Of a stretch of DNA of 7,988 nt, positions 1-4,482 are shown in pieces (position 1 is the first letter of the stretch; each line of letters opens with the position of its first letter). Under the pieces are notes generated by a model. It saw only the letters and a list, made by a program, of their open reading frames with translations. It searched no databases and had not been told where the DNA came from. A program made the position numbers and the translations under genes. The stretch is from assembly GCA_035539855.1 (NCBI GenBank), contig DATLHO010000145.1, positions 1 through 7,988 on the forward strand, read 5' to 3'. The DNA comes from DATLHO01 sp035539855 (GTDB taxonomy: Bacteria > Bacteroidota > Ignavibacteria > OLB7).

Positions 1-960
1 GGGCGTGGGGCTGTGCGCAAGCCGCTGACGTCGATCAAGAACGTCACTGCCGACGTCGCGCGCGAGATCGTCCTGGCGCGCCTCGACGGTCCGTTCACGA
101 GCATCGAGGATTTCTACCGCCGCGTCGCGCTCGACCGCGACGTGCTCGAATCGATCGCGCGCAGCGGAGCCCTCGACGCGCTGGCGAAGGACTCCCGCAC
201 GGCGCTCTGGGAGGTCGGCGTTCTCCTGCGTCGCCTTGCTCCCGGTCCGCCCTCCGAGATCGCCGGATCGGTGGCGCAGCAACTGCCCCTCGTCGAGCTG
301 CCGGCGCTGACGCCGCAGGACGTTCCTCGTCTGCCCGAGCTCGACGAGCGCGAGCGACTGAGCTGGGATTACCAGATGCACGGCGCGGCGCGCTACCACC
401 CGATGGTGTTGCTGCGTCGGATGCTCACCGACCTCGAGGTGCGCACGATCGACACGTGCTACCGCTTCGTCGGGCCGAACTCGCGCACGAAGCCGCGCGG
501 CGTGCGCGACGCGGTGATGACCGTCGCCGGCATCGCGACGCTGCGGCAGATGCCGCCGACGGCCAACGGCGTCATGTTCATCACGCTCGAGGACGAGACC
601 GGCTACCTGCAGTGCATCGTCCTGCCGGAGGTGCAGGCGCAGTTCCGCGCGCTCTTCCGCGGCGCAGCGCTGATCGTCCGCGGCCGCCTGCAGATCCACG
701 GCGCGTGGCGCGGCATCGTCGTCGAGCGCGCCTGGCAGCTCGACGACGCCCTCGGCGGCTACTCGGGCCACGCCTCCGCCTACGGCGGCACCGACCGCCA
801 CGTCATCACGCCTCCGTCGGATCTCGCGTTCGCCCCCGGCGAGGCCACGCACGCCGAGAGCGCCCGCGCCGGCGAATACGCCCGCGACCTCATGCGCGAA
901 GTCGAGGAGCTGCGGCAGGAGATGATCGGAAGGAGGAGGGTGGAGGCGGGGAGGAGGTGA
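1..960 (+). CDS. dnaE2: Error-prone DNA polymerase DnaE2/ImuC, C-terminal part (5' end outside window)
   Basis: This is the C-terminal third of a C-family DNA polymerase alpha subunit; the frame is open from base 1 and ends at TGA 958-960. Fragment numbering starts at codon 1-3. Residues 10-60 are the helix-hairpin-helix/tail region (SIKNVTADVAREIVLAR, then GPFTSIEDFYRR and SGALDAL). Residues 130-138 hold the HPMVLLRR motif. Residues 169-249 form the OB-fold, with PPTANGVMFITLEDETG, a segment characteristic of the DnaE2 branch rather than replicative DnaE1. In characterised bacteria DnaE2 works with ImuA and ImuB as the SOS-induced mutagenic translesion polymerase; the polymerase core and PHP domain (about two thirds of the roughly 1050-residue family length) would lie upstream of base 1. 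Oddly, the charged tail after the OB-fold (HVITPPSDLAF to RRVEAGRR, about 55 residues) lacks the SRDF-like ending I expect of DnaE2. A divergent DnaE1 is the alternative. GTG at 13 is internal, not a start. Confidence 0.9.
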   Translation, partial: GRGAVRKPLTSIKNVTADVAREIVLARLDGPFTSIEDFYRRVALDRDVLESIARSGALDALAKDSRTALWEVGVLLRRLAPGPPSEIAGSVAQQLPLVELPALTPQDVPRLPELDERERLSWDYQMHGAARYHPMVLLRRMLTDLEVRTIDTCYRFVGPNSRTKPRGVRDAVMTVAGIATLRQMPPTANGVMFITLEDETGYLQCIVLPEVQAQFRALFRGAALIVRGRLQIHGAWRGIVVERAWQLDDALGGYSGHASAYGGTDRHVITPPSDLAFAPGEATHAESARAGEYARDLMREVEELRQEMIGRRRVEAGRR

Positions 961-1002
961 GGAGTGCAAGTACGGCGGCTGTCGAACAAAGGGGCAACGA
1001 GC

Positions 1003-1014
1003 CTTGCCGGCAAG
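1003..1014. repeat. 12-bp perfect palindrome in the convergent gap
   Basis: CTTGCCGGCAAG is self-complementary with no loop and lies 43 bases after the dnaE2 stop. No T-run follows on either strand, so it is not a classical terminator. A 7-base inverted pair (GCTGTCG at 978-984, CGACAGC at 1040-1046) encloses it and could give a longer branched structure. Either could occur by chance in DNA this GC-rich. The rest of 961-1150 shows no supportable gene; the ORFs crossing it are arginine-rich or low-complexity shadows. Confidence 0.3.
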
Positions 1015-1150
1015 ACGCGACTAGGCACATGAAGGCGCCCGACAGCATAGATATCGACGAGCCACGGCGACGCAAACGTTCCAAAGAAAGATCCCAGACC
1101 CCGATACCTCGACAAGGACCTCAAGCGATTAGGTTGGCAGTTGACGCAAC

Positions 1151-1188
1151 CAAACACAATCGCGGAGGCCCCTTATCGTGCGGGTCCG
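1151..1188 (-). terminator. Possible intrinsic terminator of the WD40 gene
   Basis: Read on the - strand, 7 bases after the stop codon, CGGACCC (1188-1182) can pair with GGG (1172-1170) and TCCG (1166-1163), leaving a 3-base bulge and a loop of about 9 bases. It is followed by the T-rich ATTGTGTTTG (1160-1151). The stem is imperfect and the T-tract is interrupted, so this is a candidate only. Its position between convergent genes favours a terminator. Confidence 0.3.
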
Positions 1189-1194
1189 AGCGAG

Positions 1195-3423
1195 TCACCT
1201 CGACCACATCACGGGAATGGTCCACCTGCGCCCGTGCGCCTCAAGCGACACGAGAGAGAATCCGTCCGGCATGATCGATCGATCGACTGTGATACGGTGC
1301 GCTCCCGGACCCAGCCGCCCCTCCGCGAGGGTCGCCACCTGCCTTCCCAGTAGGTCGACGACGACGAGCCGTGCCTGTTCCTGCGAGCGCAGAATGAACG
1401 TCACGGCCACGCCGTCGAACGCGAGCGCCGGAGCGCTCTGGACGGACACCGTCGGCGGAGCGGCGGCGAGAATCGGATCGTTGTTCGACGAGGCCGAGAT
1501 CCCCAGAAACATCGGCGAGCCCGGTCCATCGTATTCACACTCGAGCATGGACCAGAGTCGATGGAGCCTCTCCTTCGGCGCAACGCGAATGAGCATGTTC
1601 CATCCCTGCCCCGGCTCGAGCGTCGTCGTTCCCTCTCCCTCGAGGATCGTGAACGTCGTCGTATCCGTCGGCGGGTCCCAATCTCTCTTGCGAAGCGTCA
1701 CGGTCCACGGAATCGTGTCGACGTTTCTGACGACGTCGACGATGAGTGTGTCGAACACCGCCGCGGAATCGACAAACCCGAGCTCGAGCGCGCGGGCGAG
1801 GATCGGCTGCGGGACCACACGCGCCGAGAACACTTTCGAAGCCGTTGCGCCCTCGGCGAACGATGCGACCATGGTCGCCGAGAACTCACCGAGCGCACGC
1901 GGGTAGAACTCGAGATCAATCGAGAACGAGTCGCCCGGCGCGATCGTGCTCGGCAGGCGGTCGGTGCCGCGGACGACGAAGCGATCGTCGCTTTGCACCT
2001 CGATCGAGCGGAGCGTCAGCGGCGTCCGTGTCCTGTTCGCAACGTGAACGTCGCGCACGATGGTGTTGCCGTAGGGCGTGGTGGTGACGCCCATGAACGA
2101 GTCGCCGACGATCTCGACAATCGCCGGCAGCACAGTGATCTCACCGTCAGCGAACGAGGTGTCGCGGCCCGCGCCGAAACGGACGATGCACACGGTGCTG
2201 TCGTCTCCGCCACTCGCGAACGTCTCGCCCGCCGGTGCCACGTCGAGCGCGTGAACCGGGCCGCGGTGCAGCTCCATCCGCCGCAACGGCGCTCCATCGC
2301 CGATGTCGAGCTGTCGCACCGATCCGTCGAGCATCCCGACGAAGACGGCATCGCCCGCACGAGTTGCTCTGGAGTCCAGCCGCAGGGTTGCAAGTGGGGG
2401 CGCCGTCGTGTCGGCGAGGCGCCGGCGCCACAGGAGCCGCCTGGTGCCGCGATCGACGGCGAACGCCACCGCGTCGTCGTGGATTCCGACGATCGCCGTC
2501 TCATCACGGCCGAACGATGCCGAGCTGACGCCGGACATGCTGCCATCGGATGTCGGGAAGCGCTCTCCCAGCAGGTCGATGGAATTGGAGTCCACGGCGT
2601 ATATCGAAACGCCCGGGCCTGTGACTTCGGCGACCAGAAGCGAATCTCCGCCGCTCGTGAACTCGATCGAGCTGACAAGGTCCCAGGCGAGCAGATACGT
2701 CACCTGCCTACCGCTCGCGACGTCGATGACCCCGCCCCCGCCGGCGAGCAGCGATCCGTCGCCGCTGAACGCTGCGGGTGCCCAAAGCCGATGCGTTCCG
2801 CGCACCTCTCCCGTGACCGCATCGAAGAGGGTGGTGACCGGTCCGGTCAGGGAATCGTAGATGCCGCTGACGGCGATCAGCCGGCCGTCGGGGCTGAAGC
2901 AGGCGCGCGGGCGCCAGTCATCGTAGAAGTTGTAGGGGGGTCTGTCGGTCTCGACGCTCCAGCTGCGCAGCAGACGCCCGTCGGTCGCATCCCAGATCCC
3001 GATCGTCCAGTCGAGTGCAGTGGTGACCACGCGGTTGCCGTCGTTACTGAAGCGCACGGTGGACAGCGGTGCCGAATGCGAAAGACGGACGACCTGGCTG
3101 TCGCGACGTGCGTGGCTGATCCGCACGCGGATTCGATCCGAAGGAGCGCCGGTCGCGGTCCAGGAGAAGCTGCCTCCGGTCGCGTGACGAGCCAGCGTCC
3201 GCCAGCTTCGCGAGCCGTCGCTGCTGATCTCGATCCGTACCGGCTCATCGGCGGGGATGCCGCCCCAACGGAGCTCGATCAGGTCTCCGTACTCGACGCT
3301 GGTGTCCGACGCCGGGGTGAGCACTACCAGCTTCTGCGCGTCCGCCTCGGACGCGAATGCCATCAGCAGAATCGGGAGGACGCAGAGGGGGCGCATGGCA
3401 GCGTTGTTAGAGATGATCGGCAT
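1195..3423 (-). CDS. Secreted WD40-repeat protein with ASH-like domains and a T9SS-type C-terminal sorting-like domain
   Basis: The protein has 742 residues from ATG 3423. Residues 10-29 form a signal peptide (RPLCVLPILLMAF core, ADA cleavage site before Q30), so it should be exported. Residues 31-105 look like an Ig/FN3-type domain (IEISSDGSRSWRTL). Residues 112-420 contain about six to seven degenerate WD40 blades, for example TIGIWDATDGRLLRSW and ACFSPDGRLIAVSG, the last being VHALDVAPAGETFASGGDDSTV; this predicts a beta-propeller for protein contacts. Residues 430-650 resemble one or two ASH/HYDIN-type beta-sandwiches (VANRTRTPLTL, IAPGDSFSIDLEFYP). Residues 660-742 match T9SS type A / FlgD-Ig-like C-terminal domains (DLLGRQVATLAEG, then GPGAHRITVD). 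No enzyme motif is visible. The frame is open to 3549, which would overlap the FAD gene and bury the signal peptide. ATG 3423 has a weak GGTGA upstream; ATG 3396 is the alternative (733 residues). GC is lower than in both neighbours. Export and fold are well supported; the role is unknown. Confidence 0.8.
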   Translation of the reverse strand: MPIISNNAAMRPLCVLPILLMAFASEADAQKLVVLTPASDTSVEYGDLIELRWGGIPADEPVRIEISSDGSRSWRTLARHATGGSFSWTATGAPSDRIRVRISHARRDSQVVRLSHSAPLSTVRFSNDGNRVVTTALDWTIGIWDATDGRLLRSWSVETDRPPYNFYDDWRPRACFSPDGRLIAVSGIYDSLTGPVTTLFDAVTGEVRGTHRLWAPAAFSGDGSLLAGGGGVIDVASGRQVTYLLAWDLVSSIEFTSGGDSLLVAEVTGPGVSIYAVDSNSIDLLGERFPTSDGSMSGVSSASFGRDETAIVGIHDDAVAFAVDRGTRRLLWRRRLADTTAPPLATLRLDSRATRAGDAVFVGMLDGSVRQLDIGDGAPLRRMELHRGPVHALDVAPAGETFASGGDDSTVCIVRFGAGRDTSFADGEITVLPAIVEIVGDSFMGVTTTPYGNTIVRDVHVANRTRTPLTLRSIEVQSDDRFVVRGTDRLPSTIAPGDSFSIDLEFYPRALGEFSATMVASFAEGATASKVFSARVVPQPILARALELGFVDSAAVFDTLIVDVVRNVDTIPWTVTLRKRDWDPPTDTTTFTILEGEGTTTLEPGQGWNMLIRVAPKERLHRLWSMLECEYDGPGSPMFLGISASSNNDPILAAAPPTVSVQSAPALAFDGVAVTFILRSQEQARLVVVDLLGRQVATLAEGRLGPGAHRITVDRSIMPDGFSLVSLEAHGRRWTIPVMWSR

Positions 3424-3526
3424 GGAATCACCGGCGCGGTCGCACGGTAGCAACGATACAACACGGATAACCAAGAACTTCTCACCCTTGTGTAAGGCGG
3501 CCGCTCTTCTCGATGGGTTCGACTCT
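3424..3526 (-). other. Gap between the FAD-subunit gene and the WD40 gene
   Basis: This 103-base gap separates two genes on the same strand and is longer than the 29- and 36-base gaps inside the upstream operon, so the WD40 gene probably has its own promoter here. I see no convincing -35/-10 pair and no strong terminator. On the - strand there is a short CCTT/AAGG hairpin near 3490-3501 and an 8-base GCGGCCGC palindrome near 3498-3505, neither followed by T residues. Confidence 0.4.
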
Positions 3527-4453
3527 CTAGGCAAGCGCCCCGAAGACAATCCCCTCCGCCTCCTCCATCACCATCGCCCGCATCATCTCGCGCCGATACC
3601 CTCGCTTGAACGGCAGGTTGTCGATGATCTTCGTCCCCGCGAGCAGCGCGCTCACGAGCTCGTCGGGCGAGCTCGTCGCCGGCAGGCGCGCCACCGAGGG
3701 CGCGGGGCCGACGCCGCTGGCCGCCGCGACGATCATGCCGTCGACGCGACGGATCGCCAGCGTGAGGTTCGTGAAGTCGACGCTCGCGCGCGGACGCAGC
3801 TTGCGGTAGTAGAGCGTGCGGTCGGCGCCGACGGGAATCACGATGCGCGTGATGATCGCGCCGGCCGCGAGCGTGCGCGGCGCGACGCCGTCGCCGCTGT
3901 AGAGCGTCTCGATCGCGGCCGTCGTTGTGCCGCGCGCGTCGACGATCTCGGCGCGCGCGCCGAGGCAGATCAACACCGGCGCCAGGTCGCTGATGAAGAC
4001 CGACGAGCAGCCTTTCGTCCCGCCCGTCGCGATGCAGATCTCTCCGTCGCACTTCAGGCAGTAGCCGACAGCGTTGCGCCAGAACTCCGTCTGGTCGAAG
4101 TACACGCAGCGGTTCTCGCAGAGAAGATTGCCCGCGACCGTCGCGGTCGTGCGCACGAGCGGCGAAGCGATCGTGCGCGCCGCTTCGGCGAGCGCAGGAA
4201 AACGCTCGGCGATCTCGCGATGCGCAATCAGTGAAGCGAGCGTGACGCCCGCGCCGATCGTGACCGACGACGGCGCCGCCGCGATCGCGCGCAGCGCGGC
4301 GATGCGGCCCAGGTCGATCAGGTGCGGCGTGCGGAGCGTGCCCTGCGCGCGTCGCACCATCAGGTCGGTGCCGCCGGCGATGAACGCGTGCTCGCCGTCG
4401 GCGCGCGCCATCGCGATCGCCTCGTCGATCGACGCCGGTTGTGAGTATCGCAT
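3527..4453 (-). CDS. hcrB: Molybdenum hydroxylase FAD subunit with extra [4Fe-4S] loop, 4-hydroxybenzoyl-CoA reductase beta-like
   Basis: This 308-residue protein is the medium, FAD-binding subunit of a xanthine-oxidase-family enzyme, passing electrons between an outside partner, FAD and the iron-sulfur/Mo subunit. Residues 25-33 (IAGGTDLMV) are the FAD pyrophosphate-binding loop, and TTATVAGNL (102-110) is the second FAD motif. Residues 112-149 form an insertion with cysteines 116, 132, 140 and 149, spaced C-x15-C-x7-C-x8-C. As I recall, this spacing equals that of the [4Fe-4S] ligands of Thauera HcrB (Cys122, 138, 146, 155), at a constant offset of six. C112 and C135 lie nearby. SDLAPVLICLGA (155-166) follows, then the C-terminal CO-dehydrogenase-flavoprotein-type domain. 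HcrB is about 324 residues, so the gene looks complete. ATG 4453 is chosen because GAGGA lies 7 bases upstream and the protein then begins at the family's usual MRYSQPASIDEAI; the frame extends to 4912 only inside the upstream gene. The symbol denotes family resemblance; the substrate is unproven. Confidence 0.87.
   Translation of the reverse strand: MRYSQPASIDEAIAMARADGEHAFIAGGTDLMVRRAQGTLRTPHLIDLGRIAALRAIAAAPSSVTIGAGVTLASLIAHREIAERFPALAEAARTIASPLVRTTATVAGNLLCENRCVYFDQTEFWRNAVGYCLKCDGEICIATGGTKGCSSVFISDLAPVLICLGARAEIVDARGTTTAAIETLYSGDGVAPRTLAAGAIITRIVIPVGADRTLYYRKLRPRASVDFTNLTLAIRRVDGMIVAAASGVGPAPSVARLPATSSPDELVSALLAGTKIIDNLPFKRGYRREMMRAMVMEEAEGIVFGALA
3947..3964. repeat. 18-bp perfect GC-rich palindrome inside the FAD-subunit gene
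   Basis: CTCG-GCGCGCGCGC-CGAG is fully self-complementary and lies in the codons for the stretch around residues 164-169 (LGARAEI). It is coding and alternating GC, so it could be neutral; it might form a hairpin or Z-DNA-prone tract. Confidence 0.4.
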
Positions 4454-4460
4454 CGATTGA

Positions 4461-4465
4461 TCCTC
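4461..4465 (-). promoter_or_regulatory. Ribosome binding site of the FAD-subunit gene
   Basis: GAGGA on the - strand lies 7 bases before ATG 4453, within the 29-base gap after the catalytic-subunit stop. It fixes the start at 4453 against the longer open frame that reaches 4912. Confidence 0.7.
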
Positions 4466-4482
4466 GCTGCTGAATCGTTGCC

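Noticed and set aside
456..1274. 272-codon + strand frame running through the dnaE2 end into the gap
   Set aside because: Overlaps dnaE2 in another frame, is Arg/His-rich, and contains no motif; the gap has no independent gene that I can support.
1273..1284. Three tandem GATC units
   Set aside because: They encode part of the WD40 protein's C-terminal domain, and GATCG strings are common throughout this window; no sign of an origin or other function.
1561..3450. 629-codon open frame on the + strand
   Set aside because: It lies antisense to the WD40 gene, is dominated by Arg, Asp, Ala and His with no recognisable motif, and has no family resemblance; it is an open shadow frame caused by high GC.
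3505..3530. tRNA T-arm-like GGGTTCGACTCTC
   Set aside because: The flanking bases do not form a five-pair T-stem, and no acceptor, D or anticodon arm can be found upstream.
3424..3549. Upstream start (3549) for the WD40 protein
   Set aside because: It would overlap the end of the FAD-subunit gene and place about 50 hydrophilic residues before the signal peptide; ATG 3423 or 3396 fits export.
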